Positions 51,763-60,228 of a stretch of DNA of 64,000 nucleotides are shown piece by piece. Within the stretch, counting starts at the first letter, position 1. The number at the start of each line of letters is the position of its first letter. Origin of the DNA: Bifidobacterium angulatum DSM 20098 = JCM 7096 (GTDB taxonomy: Bacteria > Actinomycetota > Actinomycetes > Actinomycetales > Bifidobacteriaceae); NCBI RefSeq assembly GCF_001025155.1, contig NZ_AP012322.1:620001-684000 (forward strand), given 5' to 3'. A model generated the notes under the pieces. That model saw nothing but the letters and a program-made list of their open reading frames with translations, was not told where the DNA came from and did not search any database. Position numbers and translations under genes: made by a program.

Positions 51763-52671
51763 TCAGCCGATCAGAATCTCGGACTGAGCCACCTGTTCTG
51801 CGGTGACGTTCCACAATGCGTCGAGGAACGCGACCTGGAAGGAGCCCGGGCCGTTGGACTCACGTTCGGCGATTTCGCTGGCACGGTTGTACAGCAGCGA
51901 TGCCGCGATGGAGGCGGTCAGTGGTTCCGCCACGGCCAGGTAGGTGGCGGTCACGCCGCCAAGCGAGCAGCCGGCTCCGGTGATCTTCGTCATCATCGCG
52001 CTGCCGCCGGGCAAACGGTATACGGTCTCGCCATCGGTCACCAGATCGGATGCGCCGGATACGGCGACCGCGCCTTTGCCGCCAGCGGCATGCTGTGCAA
52101 GATAGCGTGCCAGTCGTTTGGCGGCATCCACGGCGGCTTCCACCTCGTCCACGGCTTCCACGCCGGCAGGGCGGGTGGTCTCGCCTTCAGCGCCGTCGTT
52201 CGCGCCAAGCTCCCACATGGCGTCCAAGGCGATGATCTCGCTGGCGTTGCCGCGAATCACCGTCGGGGGAGCAGTCTTGAAGGACTGCAGGATGGCGGTG
52301 CGGGTCTTGCCGATGCCAGCGGCCACCGGGTCAAGCACCCACGGCTTGCCCAAATACTGCAGTTTCGGGGCGATGTCCGCCAGCGCGTCCTTGTAGAACG
52401 GCAGCAGCGTGCCCACGTTGATGTATGTCGAACCGGCGATCTTCGCGGTATCCACGATATCGTCCGGCAGAAAGCTCATGGCCGCGGTGCCGCCAGCGGC
52501 AAGCTGGGCGTTCGCCACCAGGTTGATGGTGACGAAATTCGTGAACGACTGCGCCAGCGGCGTGGTGGAACGTACGTCGCTCACCGCCTGTGCGATGCGC
52601 TCGCGAATCGGGTCTGCTGCGGAAATCGCGGAAACGGCTGCTGTGCCGTCAGTGTATGAGCTGTCACTCAT
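51763..52671 (-). CDS. thiM: Hydroxyethylthiazole kinase
   Basis: The 302-residue ribokinase-fold enzyme phosphorylates 4-methyl-5-(2-hydroxyethyl)thiazole for salvage into thiamine. Motifs are SFTNFVTINLVANAQLAAGG, STYINVGTLLPFYKDAL, VLDPVAAGIGKTRT and VIRGNASEIIAL, with the catalytic Cys in KITGAGCSLGGVTATYLA. The start at 52671 lies 6-9 nt after GGGAG, which is itself the 3' end of a TPP riboswitch, so translation is likely controlled by TPP. It is the first gene of the thiamine group. A frame reaching 52710 would run into the aptamer and is rejected. Confidence 0.94.
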   Translation of the reverse strand: MSDSSYTDGTAAVSAISAADPIRERIAQAVSDVRSTTPLAQSFTNFVTINLVANAQLAAGGTAAMSFLPDDIVDTAKIAGSTYINVGTLLPFYKDALADIAPKLQYLGKPWVLDPVAAGIGKTRTAILQSFKTAPPTVIRGNASEIIALDAMWELGANDGAEGETTRPAGVEAVDEVEAAVDAAKRLARYLAQHAAGGKGAVAVSGASDLVTDGETVYRLPGGSAMMTKITGAGCSLGGVTATYLAVAEPLTASIAASLLYNRASEIAERESNGPGSFQVAFLDALWNVTAEQVAQSEILIG

Positions 52672-52676
52672 TGCGC

Positions 52677-52765
52677 TGCTCCCTACGTTGGTCCTAACCA
52701 ACAGGTTCAAAGGGTCAGGCGTTCGCCTATCTCAGCCTCCCGCGCGTGCGGGAAGCCCCCCTGCA
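52677..52765 (-). promoter_or_regulatory. TPP riboswitch (THI element) of thiM
   Basis: On the minus strand the conserved parts occur in order: GGGGGGCTTCCCGC, GGGAGGCTGAGATAGGC (with CTGAGA), GCCTGACCCTTTGAACCTG, and GTTGGTTAGGACCAACGTAGGGAG. These are the P2/P3 and P4/P5 arms of the thi-box aptamer. The last GGGAG is also the Shine-Dalgarno of thiM, so TPP binding would hide it directly. Ends are approximate. Confidence 0.93.
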
Positions 52766-52791
52766 TGTACAAATACGGTTTTCAACGTATA

Positions 52792-52817
52792 CAAGGGTAT
52801 TGACCAAGGGTATTGAC
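52792..52817. repeat. Tandem 13-bp direct repeat upstream of the TPP riboswitch
   Basis: CAAGGGTATTGAC occurs twice without a gap (52792-52804 and 52805-52817), between the thiM leader and the stop of the next minus-strand gene. It probably overlaps the thiM promoter region. Confidence 0.7.
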
Positions 52818-52858
52818 ATGGCGGCGCGATGCTGGTAAAAGCATTGACACCGCGTGGC

Positions 52859-54007
52859 TTACGCACAGGTGCCGTTGTGAATGGACTGCGCGATCTGGTC
52901 GCTCTGCGCGTCCATCGCATACGCGGCCAAACCCTGCTGACTGCCTGCGATGCGCTCGCGGCTGGCGCCGAGGAACTGCACCGCATACGAATTGGTCACC
53001 GCCTCCGTCCGGTTCGCGGCGATCTCAGGCTCGGTGGTGCCGCACACGATCATGATCGAACGATGCGCCAGCTCATGCTTCGTGTAGTCGACCAGCAGCG
53101 GACTGCGCTCCACCGTGGGCCACTCCGGGTGTGTGGTCAGCATGTTCACCTCGTTGCGGCTGGCTTGCGAGCCGCCACAGAAGAAGCCGATCACCATGTC
53201 GGCGTTGTCGTCTCCGTTGTCGTCGGCGCCGGGGCAGCCGTATACGCTGGTCTGTTTGACCTGCACGCCCAAGGTGGACGCCACCGATTGCGCCGTGCCC
53301 AGCCACCCGGCGGCATCCATCGCGCCCGCTTCGGTCGGCACGGCAATCTGCGCCGCGTTCGTCTCTTCCGTGTGCAGGCTGGCTATGGAATCCGCCACCT
53401 GTTGGCGCACCCGCTGCTCCAGGTTGTACAGGCTTTTCAGATCATCGAGATGCTCCTGCAAGGTCTGGTATGAACGCTGCTTGCCATAGCGGGAAACGAG
53501 TTCGTTGATGGCGGCTGGGTCGTCGACCTGTACCATCCAATGCCCGCCATCGGTGCGGAAATCGTTGGCGAAACTGGTTTCCATGGCGTCGATAAGCGCG
53601 GCTGTTTGCGTTTGCATGGTATTCGCGGCGTTGTTGAGCCTGTCGACGGTGCCCAGCAGGGTGGTTCGCGGGGTGAAGACGAACTGGGCGAATGGCGAAT
53701 CCGAAGTGAAACGCGTGAGACTGGCGCTCGCGGCCAACTGGTCATAATCGGCAACGGCTTGGCGAGTGGACGTGATGGCGCTTTGGAAATCGTTGGCATG
53801 CATGGTGCCTTGCGCGAAATCCATACTTGCCGCTGCGGTGGCGCGTGTGGATTTCGCGGATTCGATCACGGCGCGAATGTCTGCCAGCTCGCCGCTGGAA
53901 ATCTGCCCGCGGCCGGCAATGCCAATGCCTCCGGCCACGATCAGCAGCGCGATGAGAATCCTCGCCGCAATGCGCGAACCACGTCGGTTGGCATCGTAGA
54001 ACATCAT
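52859..54007 (-). CDS. Membrane-anchored protein with HELAH metalloprotease-like motif
   Basis: A 382-residue protein of unrecognised family. A basic start (YDANRRGSRIAAR) and one membrane segment (ILIALLIVAGGIGIAG) put the rest outside the cell. Residues 40-220 are helical and Ala-rich. The C-terminal third has paired Cys residues (YGCPG, FFCGG, IVCG, NGTCA) and the zinc-site-like HELAH at residues 311-315 (53063-53077), with TEAVTNSYAVQF about 20 residues later, where gluzincin proteases place their third ligand (Glu). A secreted zinc protease is plausible but not proven. M1 or M2 may be the start; Shine-Dalgarno is weak. It seems monocistronic. Confidence 0.6.
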   Translation of the reverse strand: MMFYDANRRGSRIAARILIALLIVAGGIGIAGRGQISSGELADIRAVIESAKSTRATAAASMDFAQGTMHANDFQSAITSTRQAVADYDQLAASASLTRFTSDSPFAQFVFTPRTTLLGTVDRLNNAANTMQTQTAALIDAMETSFANDFRTDGGHWMVQVDDPAAINELVSRYGKQRSYQTLQEHLDDLKSLYNLEQRVRQQVADSIASLHTEETNAAQIAVPTEAGAMDAAGWLGTAQSVASTLGVQVKQTSVYGCPGADDNGDDNADMVIGFFCGGSQASRNEVNMLTTHPEWPTVERSPLLVDYTKHELAHRSIMIVCGTTEPEIAANRTEAVTNSYAVQFLGASRERIAGSQQGLAAYAMDAQSDQIAQSIHNGTCA

Positions 54008-54222
54008 CCTGCGTCAGCCCCTTTTTCTGTAATCGCTCTTCCCTAGGCGTTTCCTCGGATTGCGCTCTTTTGGATTATGCCCCTCAGAGCATCCATGCCT
54101 GCCCAGTCTATCCCAGGTCGTTCTTCTTTCATGCGGTCGTGGTGACTCGCTTGTTTTTGCGGCGGATCGGTGTGCCGCCGCGTGAAGATGAGCACGAATG
54201 GTATGAACAGCTGTAGTCCGGG

Positions 54223-54355
54223 ATTCCGTAGGTGGTTTTTGCATTCCGTAGGTGGTTGGGCTTGGAAAGCGGTTGCGGAAACCGCTGTATTTCAGCCGTC
54301 TCCATTCGCGGTTTCGGAAGGCGAACACCTACGGAACCGCAAACCCCCTACGGAA
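54223..54355. repeat. Two direct and two inverted copies of ATTCCGTAGGTGGTT
   Basis: Copies lie at 54223-54237 and 54243-54257 (plus) and, reversed, at 54323-54335 and 54341-54355. A hairpin AGCGGTT/AACCGCT (54268-54286) sits between them, so the whole block could fold into a large cruciform or stem. It lies in the roughly 500-bp gap (54008-54502) between the HELAH gene and pilT, which holds no recognisable gene. Confidence 0.75.
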
Positions 54356-54415
54356 TTCTCCAGAACAGCAGGGAATATGTGCCGTCGTTCGCTCTGATCG
54401 GATTGCTCAAAACAG

Positions 54416-54450
54416 AAGGGTGTGAAGCCGTTTGTCTGCTTCACACCCTT
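54416..54450 (-). terminator. Terminator of the pilT transcript
   Basis: A perfect 13-bp stem (AAGGGTGTGAAGC and its complement) is followed, reading leftward, by CTGTTTTGAG. Confidence 0.8.
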
Positions 54451-54502
54451 GGGGCGGTTACGGAAGAAAGAAAAGCGTCTCCGGATTCCGGCTCCGCCGC
54501 TT

Positions 54503-56377
54503 CTAGAACACGGACCGGGCGCCGGCCATCTTCTCGAACTCCTCAAGCACCTGCACTTTGGCGAGGGCGTCCTCGTATTTCACGGTGCCCTTGTTCACCA
54601 GGCGCGCCAGATCCTGGTCGAGCGTGTGCATGCCTTCCTTTTCGCCGGATTGCAGCACCGTGCGGATCTGATGGGCTTTGCCGCCGCGGATCAGTGCCGC
54701 CACGGCCGGGGTGTTGAGCATCACTTCGGTGGCGGGCACTCGGCCATGCCCGCTGGCGCGGGGCAGTAGGGTTTGCACGACCACGGCGCGCAGTGTGGAC
54801 GCCACCTGCATGCGGATCTGCTGCTGCTGGTTCTCCGGGTATACGTCGATCAGACGGTCCACGGTGGAGCCTGCGTCCTGCGTGTGCAGGGTGGCGAACA
54901 CCAGGTGGCCGGTTTCCACTGCGGTCAATGCGGTGGAGATGGTCTCCAGGTCTCGAAGCTCACCTACTTCGATGATGTCAGGGTCTTCGCGAAGCGCTCG
55001 CTTCAGCGCTTCGGCGAAGCTTTTCGTGTCGGTGCCCACTTCGCGCTGGCTCATTACGCAGCGCTTGTGCTGGTGCACGAATTCGATCGGGTCTTCGATG
55101 GTGATGATGTGGTCGGCGCGTTCCGCGTTCGCCTTGTCTACGATCGCGGCCAAGGTGGTCGACTTTCCGGAGCCGGTCGGGCCGCATACGAGCACCAGTC
55201 CGCGCGGCAGCAGCGCCAGGTCGGCGATGCGCGGGTCGAGGTCGAGCTGCTTGGCGGTTTTGATTTCGGTGGGGATGGTTCGTAGCGCGGCGCAGACGCC
55301 CAGGCGGTCGTGGTATACATTTACGCGGAAGCGTAGCAGGTCGCCGATGGAGAATGAGATGTCGAGTTCCAGATCGTCTTTGAAGCGTTCGAGTTCCAGA
55401 TCGTTGGTCATGGTCTGCACGGCGGCGAAGGTGTGGTCTTTGTTCCACACGCTCAGGTCTTTGGCGGGCTGGAGTTTGCCATCCACGCGCAGCATGGGAG
55501 GGTCGTTGATCACCAGGTGCAGATCGGAGGCGTTCAATTCCACGAGCTGGCGGATGGCGGCTACGAACTCGTCGTCTGCGTCGGGGTGTTCGGCGCGTAG
55601 GGTTTCCTCTACGAGCCGGGCTTTTTCCAGCCGTTGCGGCGGGATGGCGTCTTTGTCGGAGCCGGTGGTTTCCGGCACTACGAAATCGGTGACGGGCAGC
55701 GGTGAGGGAATGCTGTTCAATGGGATTTTCGGTGTTGTGCCGGTGTCGCGCGTGAATTCGGGGTCGAGTTCGGGCATGCGCGCCGTCAATGGCTCGTCTT
55801 GTTGCTCTTCGAACGTGTTTTCGGGCATGGTGTAATAGTCTTCGACCGGCGTCATGGAGGGCTTTTGGGCTTCGGGGAATGGCGCGGGGCGCTGTGCGGG
55901 CGTGGAGGGGGCCGGTTTGGAGAACCAGGGTTTGGTGTGGCGTTTGTTGCCGTCGCCGTGTGCTGTGGCGTCGACTTGGCTCGGGGCGGACTGGCGTGAG
56001 GTCGGCTGGTGCTGGGCGGCTGTGGGCGAGGCTGCGGTTGCGCCGTTGGCTTTCCTGTGTTCGTCTTCGTTGCCGCGTGCCGTCTGATTGGCGTTGTCGG
56101 CGTTCTCTGCGTCGTCGCCTTCGGCTTTCGGGGCCGGTTTTGCCGGGACAATCGATTCGACGGTCATTTGCACGGCTGGTTTGCCGTTCAGTGATTCGAA
56201 GATGCCCATCATGTCGGATGCGTTGGCTCGCAACGCGTCTTCGGATGAGCCGTGGCGACCGCGTTTGTACGATTCGTTGAGCGAGGGGGCGGTGCCGGGA
56301 ATGGTCACGCCTTTCAACCCGGCCAGATATGAGCCATTGTCCGAATCCCACTCGGCCTGCTCTGCCGCATCAGTCAT
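54503..56377 (-). CDS. pilT: Type IV pilus retraction ATPase (PilT-like) with long N-terminal extension
   Basis: The 624-residue protein has a C-terminal PilT ATPase of about 350 residues and an unusual N-terminal extension of about 270 residues rich in Ala, Pro, Gln, Asn and Thr, probably disordered. ATPase motifs are LNASDLHLVINDPPMLRVDG (PilT N-domain start), Walker A LVCGPTGSGKSTTLAAIV, Asp box ITIEDPIEFVHQHK, Walker B PDIIEVGELRDLETISTAL and His box TGHLVFATLHTQDAGSTVDRL. These favour PilT over PilB, although it is longer than normal PilT (about 350). GELRD replaces the more usual GEMRD. It would drive pilus retraction. The start at 56377 follows AAGGACAACAC. pilB lies upstream on the same strand. 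Confidence 0.88.
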   Translation of the reverse strand: MTDAAEQAEWDSDNGSYLAGLKGVTIPGTAPSLNESYKRGRHGSSEDALRANASDMMGIFESLNGKPAVQMTVESIVPAKPAPKAEGDDAENADNANQTARGNEDEHRKANGATAASPTAAQHQPTSRQSAPSQVDATAHGDGNKRHTKPWFSKPAPSTPAQRPAPFPEAQKPSMTPVEDYYTMPENTFEEQQDEPLTARMPELDPEFTRDTGTTPKIPLNSIPSPLPVTDFVVPETTGSDKDAIPPQRLEKARLVEETLRAEHPDADDEFVAAIRQLVELNASDLHLVINDPPMLRVDGKLQPAKDLSVWNKDHTFAAVQTMTNDLELERFKDDLELDISFSIGDLLRFRVNVYHDRLGVCAALRTIPTEIKTAKQLDLDPRIADLALLPRGLVLVCGPTGSGKSTTLAAIVDKANAERADHIITIEDPIEFVHQHKRCVMSQREVGTDTKSFAEALKRALREDPDIIEVGELRDLETISTALTAVETGHLVFATLHTQDAGSTVDRLIDVYPENQQQQIRMQVASTLRAVVVQTLLPRASGHGRVPATEVMLNTPAVAALIRGGKAHQIRTVLQSGEKEGMHTLDQDLARLVNKGTVKYEDALAKVQVLEEFEKMAGARSVF

Positions 56378-56480
56378 GTGTTGTCCTTAATCTCGATTGC
56401 TTTCTTCGTTGAAAATCTTGGGGGAGCGCCGCCCCGGCGCATTGGCCGTTGGGCGGCTGCCCGATGAGCGCGGGTACAGT

Positions 56481-56530
56481 GTGCATGAACGTGCATGAAC
56501 GTGCATGAACGTGCATGCACGTGTATGAGC
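56481..56530. repeat. Tandem decamer repeat between pilB and pilT
   Basis: GTGCATGAAC is repeated three times exactly (56481-56510), then GTGCATGCAC and GTGTATGAGC, making five units of 10 bp. It lies in the 210-bp gap upstream of pilT. A 10-bp period equals one DNA helix turn, so bound proteins would line up on one face; alternatively it is a slippage-prone repeat. Confidence 0.9.
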
Positions 56531-56587
56531 GTGTGCCGTGCCGCCGGTCACAACCACGAAATCGGTGGCACGTCATCGTCCACGCTG

Positions 56588-58333
56588 CTACACGGTGACG
56601 CGCAGCACCTCGTCCACGGAGGTGATGCCTTCCAGCACCTTCTGCCAGCCGTCGTCACGCAGACTGGTCATGCCTGCGGCCTCTGCCGCGGCCTGAATAT
56701 CCAGCGAGGTGGCGCCCTTGGCGATCATGTCCTCCATCTTCGCGTCCACGCCCATCACCTGCTGGATGGCCACGCGCCCGCGATACCCGGTGTTGGAACA
56801 TTCACGGCACCCCACGGGGCGGTACACGGTCGGCAACGGGTCGCCCGGCTTGTACGGCACGCCCATCAGCTTGAGTTCCACCGGTGTGGCCTGGTCGGCC
56901 TTGCAGCATTTCTTGCATAGGCGTCGCGCCAGTCGTTGTGCCATCACGGCGGCCAGCGACGAGCTCACCAGGAACGGTTCCACGCCCATTTCCGTCAAAC
57001 GGGTTACGGCGCTCGGCGCATCGTTGGTGTGCAGGGTGGAAAGCACCAAATGGCCGGTCAGCGAGGCTTCGATGGCGATGTTCGCCGTTTCGGCGTCACG
57101 GATCTCGCCGATGAGCACCACATCGGGGTCGGCTCGCAGGATGGAACGCAGTGCCGCGGCGAAGGTCATGCCGGCCTTGTTGTTCACCTGCACCTGGTTG
57201 ATGCCCCTCATGCGAAATTCCACAGGGTCTTCGACGGTGATGATGTTGATCTCCGGCTTGGCCACGTCGCCCAGTGTGGCGTACAGGGTGGTGGATTTAC
57301 CCGAACCGGTCGGACCGGTGACCAGCACCATGCCGTATGGGCGCGAATACGCTTTGGAATACACTTCGAAGTTGCGTTTGCTGAAGTTCAGATCCGCCAC
57401 CTTCAGGTTGCCTGCCGGGGTGCTGAGGATTCGCATGACGATTTTCTCACCCCACACGGTCGGCAGTGCGGCCACACGCAAATCGACCTTCTCGCCGTTG
57501 TGCTTGACGGTGATGCGGCCGTCCTGTGGCTTGCGGCGCTCGCCGATGTCCATGTCGGACATCACCTTGATACGGCTGATCACGCCGGCGGTCATGGCGC
57601 GGGGTGCCCGCTGGAACACGTGCAGTACGCCGTCGATGCGGTAGCGGACGAGCAGGCCGTCCTCCTGCGGTTCGATGTGGATATCGGAGCAGTGGTCGTC
57701 GATGGCCTGGTTGATGAGCAGGGTGACGAATCGTGCGACGGGCGATGACGCTTCGGCATCGTCCTTTTCGAGGTCGATTTCCTTTTTGGCGGTGACGGCG
57801 ACCTCATGCGAGATCTCGTCGAGCTCGGCGTTGGCGCGCAGGTGTCGGTTGATGGATTCCTGCACTTGGGATGGCATGGCCACCATGGCGATGACGGGCA
57901 TGCCGGTGATGGCGGAGACGTCGTCGATGGCGGAGAAGTTCTTCGGGTCGGCCATGGCGATGGTGAGTCGCCCGTTGATGATGGACAGCGGCAGCAGGTT
58001 GTTGCGGCGGCACAGGTCATCGGGCACGAGTTTCATCACGCTGTCGTCGATCTGGTATTCGTTGAGGTCCACGAAGGGGAAGCTCAGGCTTTGCGCCAGG
58101 GCCAGCGCCTTGGCGCGTTCGGTTTCCTCGTCCATTTTCTCGTCGCCGTCTTCGGGCATTTCCGGCTTGGGCAGCGTCATGTTTTCGGCGGCGTGCCGTG
58201 GCACGGCTCCGGTGGGCGTCGGTGCGAACACCTGTGGGATGTCGCCGGTGCTGACGTGCGGCGCGGTGTCGTCTTCGTCTTTGTTTTTCCGTCTGAAATT
58301 GAACAGAGCTCCTGCGGCGTCACTCATGCTCAT
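56588..58333 (-). CDS. pilB: Type IV pilus assembly ATPase (PilB/GspE family)
   Basis: The 581-residue ATPase powers pilus extension. It has an N-terminal MshEN-like domain (LSFPFVDLNEYQIDDSVMKL, then NLLPLSIINGRLTIAMADP), Walker A LVTGPTGSGKSTTLYATL near residue 350, Asp box ITVEDPVEFRMRGINQVQVN, Walker B PDVVLIGEIRDAETANIA and His box TGHLVLSTLHTNDAPSAVTR. A tetra-Cys zinc motif (CKKCCK ... CREC) near residue 480 identifies the PilB/GspE class. The start at 58333 follows GGAGGAGTC; the frame is open to 58456 but with weaker starts. It is divergent from the prepilin genes. Confidence 0.92.
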   Translation of the reverse strand: MSMSDAAGALFNFRRKNKDEDDTAPHVSTGDIPQVFAPTPTGAVPRHAAENMTLPKPEMPEDGDEKMDEETERAKALALAQSLSFPFVDLNEYQIDDSVMKLVPDDLCRRNNLLPLSIINGRLTIAMADPKNFSAIDDVSAITGMPVIAMVAMPSQVQESINRHLRANAELDEISHEVAVTAKKEIDLEKDDAEASSPVARFVTLLINQAIDDHCSDIHIEPQEDGLLVRYRIDGVLHVFQRAPRAMTAGVISRIKVMSDMDIGERRKPQDGRITVKHNGEKVDLRVAALPTVWGEKIVMRILSTPAGNLKVADLNFSKRNFEVYSKAYSRPYGMVLVTGPTGSGKSTTLYATLGDVAKPEINIITVEDPVEFRMRGINQVQVNNKAGMTFAAALRSILRADPDVVLIGEIRDAETANIAIEASLTGHLVLSTLHTNDAPSAVTRLTEMGVEPFLVSSSLAAVMAQRLARRLCKKCCKADQATPVELKLMGVPYKPGDPLPTVYRPVGCRECSNTGYRGRVAIQQVMGVDAKMEDMIAKGATSLDIQAAAEAAGMTSLRDDGWQKVLEGITSVDEVLRVTV

Positions 58334-58537
58334 GACTCCTCCTCCCCGCCCCGCACGCCACTGTGGGGCTTGTTCGTCCGCGGTTTCGGAGCTTCCGTGC
58401 TTGCCGGAGCCGCGGACTGTAACGTATGCAAAATAATTGCAGACTTTCGTAGTCATTGTAAAGGATGAATCTGGAAAAACCTAATACAGCAGGGTTTGTG
58501 AGACGTCTTCTGTTCTGAAAACGTTGGCACGGTATCG

Positions 58538-58546
58538 TGGTATAGT
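58538..58546 (+). promoter_or_regulatory. Extended -10 promoter element before the prepilin genes
   Basis: TGGTATAGT is an extended -10 box; a clear -35 is not seen. It lies in the AT-rich divergent spacer between pilB and the first prepilin gene and reads rightward. A leftward box TACAAT (complement at 58455-58460) may serve pilB. Confidence 0.45.
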
Positions 58547-58636
58547 CAAGCAAAGAGTGATAATGCGTGGTTGTGTTGTCAGGTCTTATGATCGCGTGCC
58601 CACTGATGGGCGGGCGTCAGCGTGGAAGGGCTGAAT

Positions 58637-59446
58637 ATGGGGCGCAGAAGAGGCGTCGGCTCCCCGCAGGAAGGCGGGGCCGAAGGCGTGATGCTGACTG
58701 GGCGCATGTTGAAACGAGGCATGCCGAAACGTGGCGAACGGGGTTTCACGTTGGTGGAGACCATTGTGGCCGTGCTGGTGCTGAGCCTGGTCGGCTTGGC
58801 GGCGGCGCAGTTCGCGGTGACGGCGATTCGCACATCGTACGCGCAGCAGATGCGTTCCACCGCCGTCTCACTGGGCGACGATGGTGTGGAGCGTGTGCAG
58901 GCGCAGATCGCCTCGGTGAATTCCGACTCGTATTTCGACGAGCTGACCAAAGGCATGGGCGAGTCCAGAGTGGACGACGCCTATACGGCATTGCAGAAGG
59001 CCGGTGCCTTCACTGCCAACGGCGCCGTCACCACGCAACTGAAGGATCTGGGCTGGGCCGCCACGGCCGACTCCTCCGATAAATACATCCATCCGGCTCG
59101 TACCACCACCGGCAAGGATTTCAAGCAGTCCGAGTTCACGGTGTATACGGTGGTGGAGAAGGCCTACCGGCTTTCCGGCACCATGCAGGTCAAGACGGCC
59201 AGCGCATGGGGGCTTCCCAATCACGGCCTGGACTATGTGAACGGCGGCGACGCCTCGGGTGATGTGTGGACGCCCACCAAGCCGGTCACCAAGGCGTTCG
59301 AGTCCGGTTCCACCAGCACCTATGTTCCTGTGATCCGCGTGGTGGTGGGCGTGACATGGCCGGATAACCTGACCAAGAACAAGACCTGCATTTACACCAC
59401 GGCCACGGTGCTTGACGTGAATGCCGACTGGAAGCTGATTGTGTGA
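58637..59446 (+). CDS. Type IV prepilin-like protein (minor pilin, PilV-like)
   Basis: The 269-residue protein has a class III (prepilin) signal: a 36-residue basic leader ending in KRGERG, cleaved before FTLVETIVAVLVLSLVGLAA with Glu at +5. The hydrophobic helix is followed by a globular domain of about 210 residues with two Trp-rich stretches (WAATADSSDKYIHPA, WTPTKPVTKAF). It is probably a minor pilin in the pilus tip or priming complex. ATG 58637 has GGAAGGG with 6-nt spacing; GTG 58622 is an alternative. The next prepilin gene starts soon after its stop. Confidence 0.82.
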   Translation: MGRRRGVGSPQEGGAEGVMLTGRMLKRGMPKRGERGFTLVETIVAVLVLSLVGLAAAQFAVTAIRTSYAQQMRSTAVSLGDDGVERVQAQIASVNSDSYFDELTKGMGESRVDDAYTALQKAGAFTANGAVTTQLKDLGWAATADSSDKYIHPARTTTGKDFKQSEFTVYTVVEKAYRLSGTMQVKTASAWGLPNHGLDYVNGGDASGDVWTPTKPVTKAFESGSTSTYVPVIRVVVGVTWPDNLTKNKTCIYTTATVLDVNADWKLIV

Positions 59447-59514
59447 TCGGTGCCATGATGCCAGAGCAAAAGCCAAGCCGGCAGGCGTGTGAAGGAAACG
59501 GGGGAGCGATGACG

Positions 59515-60228
59515 ATGAATAGGGAATGCGAAGCGGGTATGAGTGGTGTTGTGCGTCGGATGCGGCGTGGGCTTCGGGCAGGCTGTGGCGCTGGTCGGCG
59601 TACCGTATTCCCCGCACGGCGGGGCGAGCGTGGCGTGAGCATGGTGGAGCTGATGGTGGCGATGTTCATCTTCATGATGATTTCCGGCATCTTCCTCACG
59701 TCCATCATCCAGTTCCTGCACACCACCACCACGGATGCGATCCGCACCAGGTCGGCGTCCGAGATCGCCACGGCCACGCAGCGCATCGACCGGTATGTGC
59801 GCTACGCCTCCGCCATGGAATACGATGATGCGGCGCAGCGGGTCACCATGCTTATGCCGGGCGAGGCCGCCGGCAAGCAGCGCTGCGTGGTGCTGCAATA
59901 CGATGAGGCCGCGTGGGCGAACGGCACGGTGAACACCTATGGCAAGCTGGTGCTTAAGACCAAGGATGCCGGGGCGGCTTCGTGGAGTTCGAATGTGGTG
60001 CTCGGCTCGCTGATGAACCATTCGTCGAGCAGTGGTGTCACGTCGGACGATTCCTTGTTCGGCGCGCAGATGTTCGGCCTGGACGGCATGAAGAAGGTGC
60101 TGACTTTCTCGCCGGTGGCCGGCTCGTATTCGGGCGGCAAGCCGATCACTTCGAATGTGACTACCACGTTCACCGCACGCAATGTGAAGGCCACGAACCC
60201 CACGCCGGATTTTTCGGTGTGCAGCTGA
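59515..60228 (+). CDS. Type IV prepilin-like protein (minor pilin, PilW-like)
   Basis: The 237-residue protein has a basic leader of about 40 residues ending RRGERG, then VSMVELMVAMFIFMMISGIF with Glu at +5, so it fits the prepilin consensus, although Val replaces the usual Phe at +1. The globular part holds repeats of Ser, Gly and Thr (NHSSSSGVTSDDSLFG) and ends in a Cys. It is likely a second minor pilin. I chose ATG 59515 for its 8-nt distance from GGGGAG; ATG 59509 and GTG 59443 are in frame. Confidence 0.75.
   Translation: MNRECEAGMSGVVRRMRRGLRAGCGAGRRTVFPARRGERGVSMVELMVAMFIFMMISGIFLTSIIQFLHTTTTDAIRTRSASEIATATQRIDRYVRYASAMEYDDAAQRVTMLMPGEAAGKQRCVVLQYDEAAWANGTVNTYGKLVLKTKDAGAASWSSNVVLGSLMNHSSSSGVTSDDSLFGAQMFGLDGMKKVLTFSPVAGSYSGGKPITSNVTTTFTARNVKATNPTPDFSVCS

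Noticed and set aside
56481..56530. CRISPR or microsatellite coding repeat
   Set aside because: The decamers are contiguous without spacers and lie outside any supported gene.
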